Shown: piece by piece, positions 37,847 through 56,389 of the stretch
Numbering within the stretch: position 1 is the first letter of the stretch
Layout: every line of letters begins with the position of its first letter
Assembly: GCA_034620365.1 (NCBI GenBank)
Contig: JAQGEQ010000316.1
Location: 744,001 to 808,000 of the forward strand
Source: Pegea sp. RAD2-039
Taxonomy: Eukaryota; Chordata; Thaliacea; Salpida; Salpidae
DNA: 64,000 nt
Direction of reading: 5' to 3'
The notes under the pieces: generated by a model
Database searches by the model: none
Told to the model about the DNA's origin: nothing
What the model saw: only the letters and a program-made list of their open reading frames with translations
Position numbers and translations under genes: made by a program

Positions 37847-37868
37847 ATTAGTTTAGTTTTTTTTAATT

Positions 37869-40800
37869 ATGTCAGAAGAAACTAAAATAGTTTATTTTAT
37901 TGGGGAAGAGACATGTCCATATGTCATTAAAATTCATATTAAACCTGGTGAAGTAACACTGAAAGATTTTAGAGATGCAATCAACAAGCCTGGTTATAAA
38001 TTCTTCTTCCGCTCAGAAGATGATGATTTTGGGTAAGATCTTTAGTTATATTGGTGATTTGAGAATTTAAAAAACCTATAATTGATTTTTAGAGTTGTTA
38101 AAGAAGAGATCCGAAATGATTTGAGTATATTACCAGTTTCTGAGAACAAAATCATTGCATGGGTGAGATATCAAATTGACTTTTTTTAAATTTGTTTGTT
38201 TTTTTCAAGCAATTTATATGATTTTAGATATAATCTTTGATAATTGTTTTCTAACATAAACAAAAACGTAGAAAATTGTAATTGAGTTTGTTACTGAGCT
38301 GACAAAAAGTTTTTCTCAATTGCAATAAATAAACTTTCTAATTTTTTAGTCAACTTTAGTAATATTTAACAGGTTTCACTATGATTAATAAAACCTTTTA
38401 ATAAAGTCATTCTTTCTATTTATTGATTAAAGTTATTTTTCTGTCTGTCTGTTTTTTGTTTGTTTATATTTACTTTATAAAATATTCAAGTTTTATAAAC
38501 AGAAGTTTGATAACAATTTTTCATATTTATTTACATTAAATTATTTGTATGTAAAAATGATTTTTAAATCATTTTATTATGAAAAAAACTATGAAATTTT
38601 GATGAATGAAATTTAAAGTTTTAAGTTTTTTCTTTAATTTTGATGTTTCAAAGAGTTATTTAATGATACTCAAACAAGCCAAACATTTGAACAAAAAACT
38701 ATTTTTGTTAAACAAGTTGTTGGCTAGATGAAACAAATTTAAAGATTTTTATAATGTTACACTACTAACTAGTTGCAGTTGTTTAAAAAGCAAAGAGTTG
38801 ATTGATTTAAAATAATTTTAAATGAATTATTTTAGGCAAAATTACTCAACTGAAGTTTATTTTCAGTTGGTTGCTTTAGAAGATAGCGTGACTTCAAATG
38901 ATAAAATAAATAAAACGAATGAAGATGTTTTGAAGAAACCTGAACTATCAGGGTAAGGTTTATTAGTAAAAGCTAAATCAAAGCTGTTGAAATGTTGTTA
39001 CTTAGAACTCTATCATCTCACAAAAGTGTTTCTGATGAAACTTCATCAATTTGTTCAAGCAGAAAAGGTTAGTTCATTCTGATTGAAGTGAAAACTGCTC
39101 ATTTAGGAGCAAAATCAATTCTTTCAAACAATATATTTCTACTTCAAATTTTTAAATGTCTCCATCTTTCAAACATTATTTCTCTCTAAAAATTTCTAAA
39201 TCTTCTCTTCAATCTTCTAGCTTTTTATCTTTTTGTTCGATAATTTATTTTTGAAAGAATAAGTTTGTTCAAATAAGCAATTTAATTTTGTAGGAGGAAT
39301 AAAACCGTTCAATCCACAAATGGACAGATTTGGAAGCCAGTCAACATTGATGAGTAGCGATATTGAAACTAGTTCTTGTGATTCTAGAGATGATATGAGC
39401 GAGTAAGACAGAAATCAGTTTCCTGATAAATTACTCTCATTTATAAACCACTAGAAAATTAGTTGTTTTATTTTCTATATTTCTTATCTTTGATGCATTT
39501 AAATCCAAAATTCAATACCGAAATCATGAATAATTCACGATAAACTTCTGTAAGATTTCAGTAAAATCAATTTTCTGCGCATACCTTCTTCAATATTTCT
39601 TTCGAATTTATCTCATTTGTAAATGGATACTTTTACTTGATTCCATTAAACAATTGCTCCAAATTGTTTTATTTCTACTTTCTCTTGAAATTGCTTGACA
39701 TCAACTCAATTCGTTTTTCATCACAGCTACAGCACTTTATCTGAAACTACAGCTTCTTCGAGATTCAAACTAAGAGATCGAAGGAAAGAACGAAAGAAAC
39801 GTCGACCTAAACGTGGCTCAGATACTGTAAGCTGTCAATCAAATTAAACGATTGTTTGATTTGTAATCAGAATACTTTCATAGACATCCACCTACTCCAG
39901 CAGTATCACTGATTCATCTCTATCTCTTAATATTCTTACAGTTAATCTCAACATGGGTACTTGTTAGACTACTCCTTCTACATTCTCTTTGTTATTCGAT
40001 TGTATTTTGCAGAAAAATATAATTTTCTGGGAATAAGCATAGTGGGACAAACAAATGACAATGGAGATGGTGGTATCTATATCGGATCAATTATGAAAGG
40101 GTTCGATGCCCCCTTTGATAAAACTTCATCTAATTGATGTTTTATAGTGGAGCAGTTGCCGCCGATGGCCGGATAGATCCTGGTGATATGTTGCTACAAG
40201 TCAATGAGGTCAATTTCGAGAATATGTCGAACGAGGAAGCAGTTAAAATCCTTCGTGACATTGTACATCAACCTGGGTTTGTTCCAACTTCAAACACATC
40301 CAGCTTTTAATCTTTATCTTCATTTACAGACCAATCACTTTAACTGTTGCTAAATGCTGGGACCCAGTTCCTGATAGAAGTTATTTTGTCCCTAAGAATG
40401 AACCAGTAAGACCAATTGACCCGGCAGTATGGGCCAGTCAAACCATAGCAGCCCAAGGTATGGGCTTTTACTTTTCATACAACTTTTTCTCATTTTTCTC
40501 ATTGGCAGGTTGTTTTTCTGGTGTTTCACCTCCTTATAGCACCAACTTGGAATCCAGCTCAGCTAGTTCACTACCAGAGTCTGAACGTCAGTTGCTTATT
40601 AGTGGATGTTGAAATAAGCTAACTAGTTGTACTTGTAGGTTACCTAAATGATGTCCCATTAACTGTCGCTACAGATATGACGTATGTGGTTAAAGCTTTG
40701 CGTAAGGCGAATAGTGGTTTGGACGTAAAAACTCGGATGTGGTTGAAGATCACTATTCCCAATGCTTTTATCGGTGAGTAAGATTTGTTTAAAGTTATTT

Positions 40801-42815
40801 CAAGGTCGCCTTTGAAGGTTGATGGTTCTCACAGAAATAAATGAATTTTTATACAGATTTCGTAAAAGTTACTTGAATGAAATCATTTAGAGGTGAAGCA
40901 AGCATGCTTTCACATATTTACTAGTTTCTTACCTTTCTCATTGATACTTTTGTTTGACTCAATTCTAAATATTTGCTCATTTTTAACTTTCGTTCAAATT
41001 TCATGGAAATTATTTTTTGGTTGTTTTATTTTCAGTTGCAAATTTAGTTTTCTTTTATCTGTTGTTGTGTTTTACTATTTCCATATTTTATCTGTTTTAA
41101 TCTTATGTATTTTGGTTAAAAAGTTTTACGAAACAATAACAACTTTATTTTTACTCGGAAGTTGTCACTTTTATTGTTTTTATTGCCAACGAAGCTATAA
41201 TAAGCTAAAAATGTAATTACTTGCAGTTATCAGTCCAAAAAACTTATAATGAATTTCTGATAAATATATGCAAAAGTAAGAACCATGTATGTTAGTAATT
41301 GATCTTCAATTTTTCTAGGCTCTGATCTGATTGATTGGTTGCAACAGCGAATAGATGGTCTTCAAGAGAGACGAGCTGCTCGAAAATATGCTTCTAGCTT
41401 ATTAAAAGCTGGTTACATTCGTCATACTGTTAATAAAGTGACATTTAGTGAACAATGTTATTATGTATTTGGGGATTATACAGGAGGTGGAAACAGGGGT
41501 GAGTAATGAACCTTATCTTCTTTTAATAATTGTCTAAAATAAAATTTTCTTTCAATTTTCAACAGAAATTTCAATGATCGATTCAAATAATTCAAATAGT
41601 GACCGGGACTCTGATACACTTGGCCCACTACCGACCACAGGCAGTGCCATAGTACCACCATGGGCAGCATTACATCCACAGCCTCCTGCTAACAACGGGT
41701 ATCCACCCTATCATCACCATCATCAATATATTCCTGCTCAATCTGCTGCTGCTAATATGAAAGATCATCAAGCAATAGCAACTAGTGGACTTCAACCAAT
41801 TGGCGATCTACCACACTCATCACAAAACTACGGGGGACTACCAAATGACATCGAAAGTTAGTTGTTCAGCTGTTAAATGTAGAAGAAAGATCATTTCTTG
41901 CAACTCATTTTTGTTTGATTAGATCTTAGTATTTCCGGAGTACAAAGACACGGATCATTATATGGAGGAGCTGGTTCCAGTGGTGGAAGTGAATCTCGAT
42001 ACAGTGTCAGAAGTAATGAGAATCGTTCGAATCAATCAGCTACAAACAATCTATCTCGTTGGGAGCAGAGACAGGTGAATATTTTCAGCACTCCCATATT
42101 TTCTCTTTCATTAGTTTATTTTATAACTTATTTTTTTCTTCTCGCCATTGACAACATGAAGACTACACCAGCTAATACCTAAGGTAGGTTGAAATTGCAC
42201 ACAAGCACGTGTGTGTGCTGCACGTGGTGATGCTCTGCACATTTGATGATGTTCAAATCAATCTATTCTTCTTTCTTTCGTTTAATTTTATGACTTTTGA
42301 GTGCAACTAATAAAAATGCTTTATATGTTCCATAACTTTTAGCCTCACTAAATTTCTGGTTCACTAATTTCTGCTGAATACAAATTCTCTCATAAAACTA
42401 CTTCTGAAAATGTTTTATGAATGAAGTAATTGAAGTTGTAAGCAACCTTTAAAAACACTAAAAATTATTCAACAGAAGCTTGTGATTGGCTGTTTTTAAA
42501 CTCACATTTCGCTAAAACTAGATATTTGCTTTCAACTTGATTCAATTTGTACAGATGAATTACAACCCTTATTCAAATACGTCATCGATGGGCAGAGGTG
42601 GATTCAATTCAGCAAACAACTCTCTACATCGGAAAAATATGTCTCTAGCACCATCTCAGCAGCAACAGCAGCAACCAACTCGTTCCATAAGCGCAGGGAC
42701 GATGCCACAGTCATTTGAGCCGAACAATGAGTCGTCTTCTGATCTAAACGCGAGTCGATTATCATTTCAAAGAGCTATCAGCGACCCACATGACCATTTT
42801 GTTGATGTTATTTGA
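37869..42815 (+). CDS. DVL: Segment polarity protein Dishevelled, 701 aa, 16 exons
   Basis: Hub of canonical Wnt and planar polarity signalling; links Frizzled to Axin. Exons: 37869-38032, 38093-38162, 38867-38952, 39006-39067, 39294-39402, 39727-39826, 39884-39956, 40013-40100, 40148-40276, 40330-40457, 40509-40586, 40639-40773, 41319-41498, 41566-41856, 41923-42074, 42555-42815. Phases agree throughout (2106 nt). The N-terminal DIX domain (about 1-80) has [17 protein letters not shown] and [21 protein letters not shown] basic cluster [12 protein letters not shown] precedes the PDZ domain, which has [35 protein letters not shown] and [17 protein letters not shown], then [10 protein letters not shown]. 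The DEP domain has [30 protein letters not shown] and [10 protein letters not shown]. The tail is His-, Gln- and Ser-rich and ends in the family's FVDVI. A 3' splice site lies 22 nt before the ATG. Confidence 0.97.
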
Positions 42816-44153
42816 TGACATTTTTTTTTGCTTTTCGTTAATTTCCAATTTATTTTCTTCACGTGATGATGTACAGTGAGTTCTGTTTCAAATAGTTTTT
42901 TTGTAATTATCACTTTTTAGTCAGAACTATTTTAGACCGTTTAGTTTGATCAAATCAGTTTGTGTTTTTTGTAAATAATCGCCGAATATTTTGATTCCAT
43001 TTTTTATTAGTCAAATTGATTGATTAGATCCAGAATCGAGAATAATGTTCCATCAACTTTTTCACTTTCAAATATTTTCAATTCTCTTTTCTTGTTTGGC
43101 AACTTCTACGAAATTGTTCAATTTCTTTTAAAGTTTCGAATATATTTCTATATTAACCAAAATAGTAATTTCAATTTAATACAATCTCTGATGGTATTTT
43201 GATGGTTGCAACTTATTTTAATGGTTCTTTTTGCTTTTCCATTATATCAACAATTTTATGTTCACTACCTACACTTCCTAATCATTTCTGTGTGTTGCCT
43301 ATTTTATCTTCTGTGCTTAAATAAAACTTTTCTTTTTTTCTACGAATTATGTTTTTTTAATGTTCACAAATACTTAAATAAACCAATTTGTAACAAAATT
43401 GATAAACTTCTTGATGAAACATCAAAAATTCTCTTTTTAGTTTTAAAACTCAAATTATTTTCTATAAAACTGAAAATAAATTTCCAAAAACTTTTCTTCT
43501 ATAATAAAAATGTTAATTGCGTCATTACTTCAAAACTATTTAAGGAAAAATTCATTTTTTATTTATAGATTGATTCAGAGGGATTTACAAAAGCTCCAAG
43601 CTTACCATTCATTTATCGAGACTATTGATTTTTAACTGATCTTAAACCAGATAAGATCTGAATCACTTTGAAATAACAAATATTTGCTGAAAATGTTTCC
43701 TATTTTAAAAATCAATTTAAGCATAGAATATCATTCATTCAAAAGCTCTTAGAAAACCCTCAAAAAAATTTAATTTGCTTCAATAAACAAAAATATTTGT
43801 TCTAAAACCACAAATTATGTTTTACATAAATTCACAAAACATGAAATTGTTTAGTTTTGTATTTTGCAAGCACCACATTTTAGCAGACATCATTTTGATG
43901 ATCAACAACACTTTTTTCTTTCACATCTACTTTTCTCCCGAGCTGGTTTACATTCATCTGCATACTTCTCTTTCAATTTTTTCCAAAACTTTTTTTGTTT
44001 ACATCTAAAAATTTTAACGATTGAAATTTAAAGCATCATTGAAAACACTGAGATTAATTTGTTAAAATTTCATCACATGCTCAATTATTATCATTTTTTG
44101 AAGGAAACATTTTCTAACATTCAAATAAATATCAGTTAAATTATTTAATTCAC
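42816..44153. other. Probable Dishevelled 3' UTR and downstream sequence
   Basis: AT-rich. AATAAA at 43320-43325 could end the Dishevelled mRNA. At 43569-43628 (+) there is an exon-like segment after a TTTATAG acceptor that reads IDSEGFTKAPSLPFIYRDY then stop. It is in phase with the end of Dishevelled exon 15, so it could be an alternative last exon; this is not shown. Confidence 0.4.
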
Positions 44154-44754
44154 TTACTCCAAAATTTTCTTGCATTTCGGGCAATCACAGGAGTTATTTT
44201 GAGATTCATTTGAAACGCAAAATTTAGGAGATGATCTTGAACTAAAGCGTGAGCTAGATGCACTAGAGTCAGCAGCACAAGAATCGAATTCACCGAATTC
44301 GGAACAATCTTCAGCTGAGGTATAACTGGGAATCAAGTCTGGGTAACATGGGTCAATAGGTCTTGTACTACTTGGATCAGAACACTCGACCATTTTTTTG
44401 ATCAAGTTATTCAGACAATCGTAACATATCTTTGTTTTCTTTGATTTCTTTTTTATTGAACGGCAACTTTCTTTGATGAGTAAATAAAGAAAGTTAAAAA
44501 AGCAAACAACTCTAGATTATTATCTTAGCAGCGATGTTTTTAGTAACTTGTTTCAACAGTAACTAATTAGAAGTAAATTAATTAAACATTTTATCTTATA
44601 TATTATAATGATTTTACAAGTCGAAAAAACAACTCAAAATAAATTTATAGTTTACGTTTTTTAGCTTTTTTTCTTTTTGAACAACATTTTGAAGATGGAA
44701 CAATGATTAAATTCTCCTCATTTTCATAATATTTATCATCTTTTTTACATGAAC
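44154..44754 (-). CDS. 3' part of an unrecognised Cys-rich, basic/serine-rich protein
   Basis: Two exons on the minus strand, 44656-44754 and 44154-44470, join in phase (phase 1 donor GTAAAC, acceptor ATCAAAG). The first reads from GSCKKDDKYYENEEN to CCSKRKKAKK; the second begins with a Lys-rich stretch, then CYDC, an acidic Ser-rich region (SSASSSRFSSRSSPKF), and ends CDCPKCKKILE before a stop. The paired cysteines CxxC and CDCxxC suggest metal binding but match no family that I recognise. The upstream exon with the start codon was not found. At the stop, GAGTAAGTG could also be a splice donor, so the true C-terminus may lie further left. Moderate support only. Confidence 0.4.
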
Positions 44755-45824
44755 CTAAATCACAATAAATGATAAATTATTTCAATGATTAAATCAAAAT
44801 GAAGCAAGTAAATATCAGAAACATTAGGTAGTACTGAAATTACAACATCATAACTAGAAAATTATAATCTTATTTTCGTTTTAGTTACACAAGTAGTTTG
44901 ACTCACTATCGAACATAATATTTTTGAAATTTGTTTACATGTATCATAAACTGACAACAGCACAAAAACATTTAGAATATCAGAATCTAAACTTTTTCTT
45001 ATCAAGAAATTTATTTATCAAGTTGATAGCCGAATACGTCATAATAAAAAGGTTTATTATAAATCATTATAACAAACGATTTTTCAATTAGCATACATTT
45101 ATAGAATTATATAAAAGAATAAAAAAATATATTTCATACACTGAATAAAAGTTCCACAAGTCAACATTACAGACTTATTTGAAAAATTTTAAAACTACAT
45201 GATAAGTAGTGGCTATCTTTATACATACAAAAAAAATTTGTGCTAAAATGTACCATAATTATTAAATGCAAAGTATAATAAACGTATAAAATATTGCATT
45301 ATTCTTTTTAAAAGCTATTTACATTAATAGTATTTAATATAAGACCTCTTGCTGAACATACTGCTGCTTTACGACCAAATAATGTTGTTTTTTCAACACA
45401 GAAATTAAGAAAATACAAATCCCAGTTAAATTAATTGCATCTATTAAAAAAAGTAACTTGTTTTTGTTTTTATAAACATAAAAATGAATAAGCCAGAAGA
45501 ATATTTTTCTTAATATTTAAGAAAGCTTATTTGTTGTTAATTCGCTGGTGTTACTATGACAACAATAAAAAACGATTCACACAACAATCGTACTCATCAA
45601 CATCTGTAAACAAGTTTATAAAAGCACTTGAAAGCATAAGAATATTTAAAGATGCTTTTAAAGACATTTATGAACACTGCAAGCAAGTTTAAACATGATT
45701 TTCAAGATCTTCATAGTTATAAATATGACAACTTTGCGTTTTATCTCATTATATGATAGGCTAACAGCTCCAACATAAACTTTGTGCTTGTATACCTTTC
45801 TAAGTCTTTTGATAAATCAACAAC
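44755..45824. other. AT-rich intergenic region upstream of alpha-tubulin A
   Basis: About 1.1 kb. A TATA-like TATAAAA lies at 45617-45623, about 205 bp before the ATG of tubulin A. Otherwise nothing recognised. Confidence 0.4.
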
Positions 45825-48008
<2,184 letters not shown>

Positions 48009-48460
48009 ATACCAATTAATAATTTGTAGAAGTTCTCACTTAAATCATTAAAAAGTTGAAACTTGATTATGTTCATAAAATGTTTTCAAAAATTTATTAT
48101 TGCAACAGAAAAGTAGTATAAGTATAAAATTTATTGATTTATCAACCACGTACTTGTTTTCTTTTCGAAATCTAAAAATGAACTACAAATCATATTATCA
48201 GCCATCAAGACTAGCGGTTGAAATATTCAGATACTAGTCATTATAGTATCAAAACAACTAAAAATAAAAAAATCTGGAGTGCAAAACAGTTATACAAAGT
48301 TATATGATAATGTTTGTAAAGTATAAGAGTAAAATGTGCTGCTTGAAAACAAGCTCAGGTACTCAACCTGTTGAAATTCATTAAATTTAGTTGGCTGTAC
48401 ATAAGTATTGTTGATTAGAAAAAGTTTGTATTGACACAAGTTGCAGCAATTAATTTAAGA

Positions 48461-51367
<2,907 letters not shown>

Positions 51368-52274
51368 AGATAACTTTTGTTTAATATTTTTATTTACAAA
51401 CCTTATGCATAGCTAATCTACTAAACCATGAAAAACACTAAAGCATTTTTCCTTTTTTGTTTCAAAGTATTGTTTATTTCTCATACAGATTATTAAGAAC
51501 TTTACTTTGTAAAACCAATGGCACTGCTTTAAACCCGTCGTAGACCACTAAGATAAATAGAATGGCTTAAGTCCTATAATAGTTTTAAGCTAATAAATAA
51601 AACCAAACATATTTAGCTTCAAATCTTGCGGCTGGTGTCTGAAGCTACTCAGAAGAAGCACAATAGCGCGCACTAAAGTACTTCTTTTGACATTAACGAG
51701 TATGTCCTCCGAAAAGAGTTACTTATCAGTTAAGCATTGAAAAACTGTGATAATAAAAATATTAAAAAGCTAAATTTGGAGTAGAATTTATTTCGAATTA
51801 AATCATTTTATTGTAAGCTGATAACTTATCCTTCATTTTTCAGTCTAAATGATAAAATTTCGCAAATTTTGAATAAATCGTCTTTGTTTTTACTTCAAAC
51901 ATTGTTTACAATTTCAAATATGCTTAACAACTATACTAACAATGAGAAATTTCTTGAACTAAGAAACTTTACACCATTTAGAACTTCTGGTATTTATTAT
52001 ATATTTGTATATGAATTAGATAAGCCGTAAAAATTTAAAACGAATTTAAAACAATTAAATCAAGCCTATACAGTGAGAAATAATAGTTTAATAGCACTTC
52101 TTATATCAGAAAACAAAACAAATTAAGTTTATAGTGAACAAGTGAACACTGGTTTTAAACATCTTTTAAGTTTGGTACTAACAGTTAGTTTTATATATTA
52201 ACAAGAGACACTTTTTTGAAGATACTGAAAATTGGATCTTTATTTAATTGTTTAGGATTTATTGGAGAACGTTT
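51368..52274. other. Intergenic region between tubulin B and CFAP45
   Basis: About 0.9 kb between two convergent genes; AT-rich, nothing recognised. Confidence 0.5.
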
Positions 52275-55054
52275 TCAACAAGCTTTTACATCGTTTCCGT
52301 CTTTCAGCTTACGTTCGATTTCAGCGCAATATTTTACCGGTATTCCAGCATTTCGTAGTTCTTTCAACTTTTTAGCTTTTATCTGCAAAAAAACAAAGAT
52401 CAGAAATTTTGTTTATCTTAGTTCGATGATAGAAATAATAACAATCAAGTACAGTATCGAAATAAATACAGATGTCAGTTTACAGTAAGCATTTAATCAT
52501 AATAATAATGACTGAATACTTCGTTGAGCCGAACTCTTCTTAATCTCGCTTCTTCTTCCATTCGAATTCCTTCCTCAAAATGAGTTTTGCGTTCTTCAAT
52601 TTTCTCACTTTCCTTATCTCTTATTTGTTGTCTAACTTCATCAGCATTTCGAATTTTAGCTAAATACAAAGTTTCCTCTCTCTCTTTCGCATTCTTAATT
52701 TGGCGTTGCTGTTCTCTGTGTAAAATTTCAGTCGTAAATTCCAACATTTAGTGGATAAATCAAACCAACTTTAAAACTCTTTCAAACTCAGCACGTTCTC
52801 GTTGTGCTTGAACTGCCTGGAAATGTTCTTTGGATTGAACTTGTTCTTCTCTAGCTTTTCTCATAATTTCTTCAGTTTCCATCTTCTTTAACAACTCTAG
52901 TTGCTCTTTGCGTCTCCATTCTCTCTCGGCTTCTTCCTATCAACCAACATTCAAGTATTTTTATCAACCTTGAGCAGGAACAATAATTTCAAACTTGATT
53001 TCGCTTCGCTCGTAAAGCATCTTGTTCAGCTTGATGATCTTTCGCTTTTTCTTGAAGAGATCGAAGTCTTGCAGTTTCATATTCTTTTTCTTTTCTTATT
53101 CTTAGCTGTTCAGCTTCAAATTCAGCATCTCTTTCCTGACAAACACGTGTCAAATACACTCAAACACCTTCCTTGCCTTCAACTTGCTCACCGCTTTCTT
53201 CTTCATATACTGTAGTACTTGAAAATCTGCAAGTTTTTCTTGCTGCAAATTCCTTTCGCGTTGAGCCTGTTGATCTTCATTTATTTTTTCAATTTCTGAT
53301 CTTAGCTTCTTCTGTTTGGCTTTTCGTTCATTCATCTCTCTGTAAATAAAATCAAGATCTTATTATTTGTTGAGCTTTAGATAAAATACTCAAATTCTAA
53401 AATGAATAGATTTAGATTTACTTTACATCCTCTATATGCAATTCTTGGATCTTCTTCAACATAACCTTCGTTTCTTGATCTCTTTTTTCTTGATCCAAAA
53501 TCTTTTCTTGCATGTTTGCATCGATTTGTGTCAAAAGCTGCTTGGCTCCTCTATCATTAAAAGAATTAAATCGAATCAATTATCAACAAATTTAGAACTA
53601 GCTTATCTTTAAACTTTGAAAAGATAAAAAAGTAAAAATTATGAAAATTTTTGAACAGTTTTTTCAACTTACAAATATCTTTGTTTTTTTCTCATTTCTT
53701 CAATTTCTTCTGCAGCTTTGATACCATTGATCCGATCAATCTCCATCATAGTATCCAATCTCATTTCCTCTTCTTCATATTCTCCTTTGATAGTTTGCTT
53801 TTCTACAACTTGTGCGTCTCGAATTGCTTGACATTTGGCATTCAAAATTAACTACAAAATTAATCATTTTATGAAAAACTTTTTGAGAAATACTTTCAAA
53901 AGTTGTCAACTATTTTATGTTACACAAAGAGACACTTTTAACAATCATACAACCTCATTTAAGCATTTGATTTCATCTTCTTGTTCCAATCGTTGTTCAT
54001 TTGCTTTTGTAAGCAAATAATTTGCTTTGTTTTCAGCTTCTTGCTCTAATTCATTCAACTTTGCGTTCACTCTTCTATTCATTTCTTTCTCTTTGATTTC
54101 ATATTTACGTACTTGTGATTCTTCCTGAATTAAAAAGAATAAATGGAATGTTCAAACTTAATAACAAAACTTCAAACTGAAAAAATAATGCTGATAGAGT
54201 TATTAAAAATTTTTACTTCAGTTTAGGTAATACTAAAAGCCAAATCAATATACAGACCAAGGCTTTAATTTTTTCCTTCTTTACTTGATTTTGTTGCTCG
54301 ATTATTTCTTCTCTTGTCACAAACCGTGAACTATTCAGTACTTGGGCAAATTTATTTCTTTGTAGTACAACAGTAAGTCCTGATGGGTCTTTGTTTGGGA
54401 CTCTAATTTAACATGAAAAAAGTTTCAAAAGATTTACTAGATTAAGTGCAAGAGGAGATAAAAATAACTCACAAACAATCTCTGATCAAATCTTTTGTAA
54501 TCACTTGAACTTTTTCTCGTTTTGGTTTACCTTTGTGAGATTTTCTTTTATTTTCAAGATTAGGAATATCTTTGGGAGGTTCATCAAATACAGGCTAAAA
54601 ATTATAAGCCTAATATTAAAGATTAGAAAATACATTCAGCTTAGTCACCTTTGTGTTACCAAATAATGCCTCGTCAACAGATGATTGTTTTGATTTTGTT
54701 CGATATCTTCGAGAATATCTGGATCCAATACTAGTTGAAGACACAACGGAAGTTATTTGGCTTCCAGGCTAGATAATTTAACACAAAACAGATACATTTT
54801 GAGATTTGTAAATTTAAAATGAGTTATTACATTTTTTATAATATACAATTTTTAGAAATTGTATACCACTTATTTTTATAACTTGATTTCAAAAAAGATA
54901 AAGTTTATCACAAAGTTTATTTCTTAGATCATTTTTTAGTTTTAAATAAACTTTTGAAATTGAACCTTTTAAAATTGTTCACTGAATTTTAAACTTACAT
55001 ATTATACAATTATCAAGTTTAAAAAGAGATAAAAGTATTGTCATTACTTACCAT
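52275..55054 (-). CDS. CFAP45: Cilia- and flagella-associated protein 45, 542 aa, 12 exons
   Basis: Microtubule inner protein that lies in the lumen of axonemal doublets and is needed for normal ciliary beating. Exons: 55052-55054 (ATG only), 54649-54768, 54473-54594, 54258-54402, 53954-54124, 53673-53851, 53422-53550, 53192-53339, 52995-53135, 52770-52936, 52520-52715, 52275-52382; phases agree (1629 nt). Nearly the whole protein is a charged coiled coil. Family landmarks in order: RRYRTKSKQSSVDEALFG near the N-terminus, NKDPSGL, VTREEIIEQQ, LNAKCQAIRDAQ, QQEKLADFQV, LQEKAKDHQAEQDALRAKRN, EREWRRKE, FERVLK and the C-terminal KKLKELRNAGIPVKYCAEIE. Length is close to the human protein (about 550). 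It faces the alpha-tubulin pair tail-to-tail. Confidence 0.95.
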
Positions 55055-56142
55055 AATTTTGCTCGGATAGTTTTTAAATGTTGTTGAAAAATTTAATCTA
55101 TAAGAATGTATTTAGTAAATAACATAAATTCTATTTCTTAATCTGTTGTTATATAATTTTGATAAAACATTCAGATAGAATAATGATCGATAGATTTAAT
55201 GTTAAATCTTTAGTACAAATTTCCATATTTAGTTTTTTACTTAGATAGTTAAACACTAAAATTGATGCTTTAAAAAAATTAAAAAAAAATATTTCATAAA
55301 AGTAACTTTTTACTCTAATTAAAAAAGTTAAAGAAGTAAAAGTCCGAAATTTAGTAAAATACTTATAGTTCATAAATTTTTTTAAGATGACTGACTTATT
55401 AGTTGATACTAAGGTTTTATCAATAGGTATATAAGTTTTTCTAAATTTACAACTAAAATTAAGTCTATAAAATTAATTTAAACATTTTTTACTAACAAAA
55501 CTATCTCAGCTGATAAACTTTATTTCAAAATTATTTAACTGTAAAAGAAATTGTTTTGTAAAAAAACAATTTTAATCAAAAATTTAATGTTAAAAAAGAT
55601 TTACAATCAAATAAAATTTAAAAACGATAAAAACAGATAACTAAAACAGTTTATAAAAAGACTAATTCTACAGAAATTGTTTAATTCATTGCTGTAAATA
55701 GTGTAGCTGTTGCCATGATACACAAAAATTTCCACCTAACGGTAGTATACTGAATTTTAAGCTTAGATGCTTTGCATAATTAACAACAATTGTAAACTGT
55801 TTTTGTTATAATTCATAGCTTGTCTAGAAATAATAAAAGTTTTAAAGGCAAGTATATTTAGAAAACATTTTTAGAATGAATTGTTGTCAGGCTAGTGCAC
55901 TTCAAGGTTTTCTTGTTGAAGATATTTTTCTACCACCCAATACGTAAGATACGATGAAAACAACGAAAATTTATCTACTTCTGCTAGCCTTCGACAGAGT
56001 TCAAGTTTCGATGGCGTACCATAGCTTACTAGTGCAGAAGTTAGGTATGGGTTAGATAAAAATATGGCGGCCTTAGTTTTGATGCATATATTTGGATTAT
56101 CCTAGACCCTATAGGTTAGCCATGCAATATACTCGATGCGTT
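55055..56142. other. Intergenic region, left part AT-rich, right part transposon-like
   Basis: No gene up to about 55880. From about 55960 the plus strand has a reverse-transcriptase-like scrap (LAFDRVQVSMAYHSLLVQKL) with stops after it; too short to classify. Confidence 0.3.
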
Positions 56143-56175
56143 ATTAATGAAGCTGTCGACCCCAGCTTCATTAAT
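56143..56175. repeat. Perfect 12-bp inverted repeat with 9-nt spacer
   Basis: ATTAATGAAGCT at 56143-56154 and AGCTTCATTAAT at 56164-56175, separated by GTCGACCCC. It could form a 12-bp hairpin. It lies within the transposon-derived region. Confidence 0.85.
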
Positions 56176-56389
56176 TCTGTTGATGTTGTTTTTGAGCCGA
56201 ATTATACAAAATAATTTACAGCATCAACGTCATAGCTATCATTGAGTATCGATGTTGATTGGCTGTGCAGTCTTAACACCTTGGCTAAGAACTTTTGTCA
56301 ATTTAGGCTGATTTTAGTTCAAAAATCCGTATAATCCAATGAAAATTGGCTTATCAGCATCTATAGGTATATTTTTAATGTGCAACCAC

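Noticed and set aside
40893-41216. 107-codon hydrophobic frame on the plus strand
   Set aside because: Lies entirely within a Dishevelled intron and reflects T-rich sequence read as Phe/Leu.
43206-43568. 120-codon hydrophobic frame after Dishevelled
   Set aside because: T-rich 3' UTR-like sequence; composition explains the Phe/Leu run.
52901-53215. 104-codon plus-strand frame
   Set aside because: Antisense of CFAP45 coiled-coil exons.
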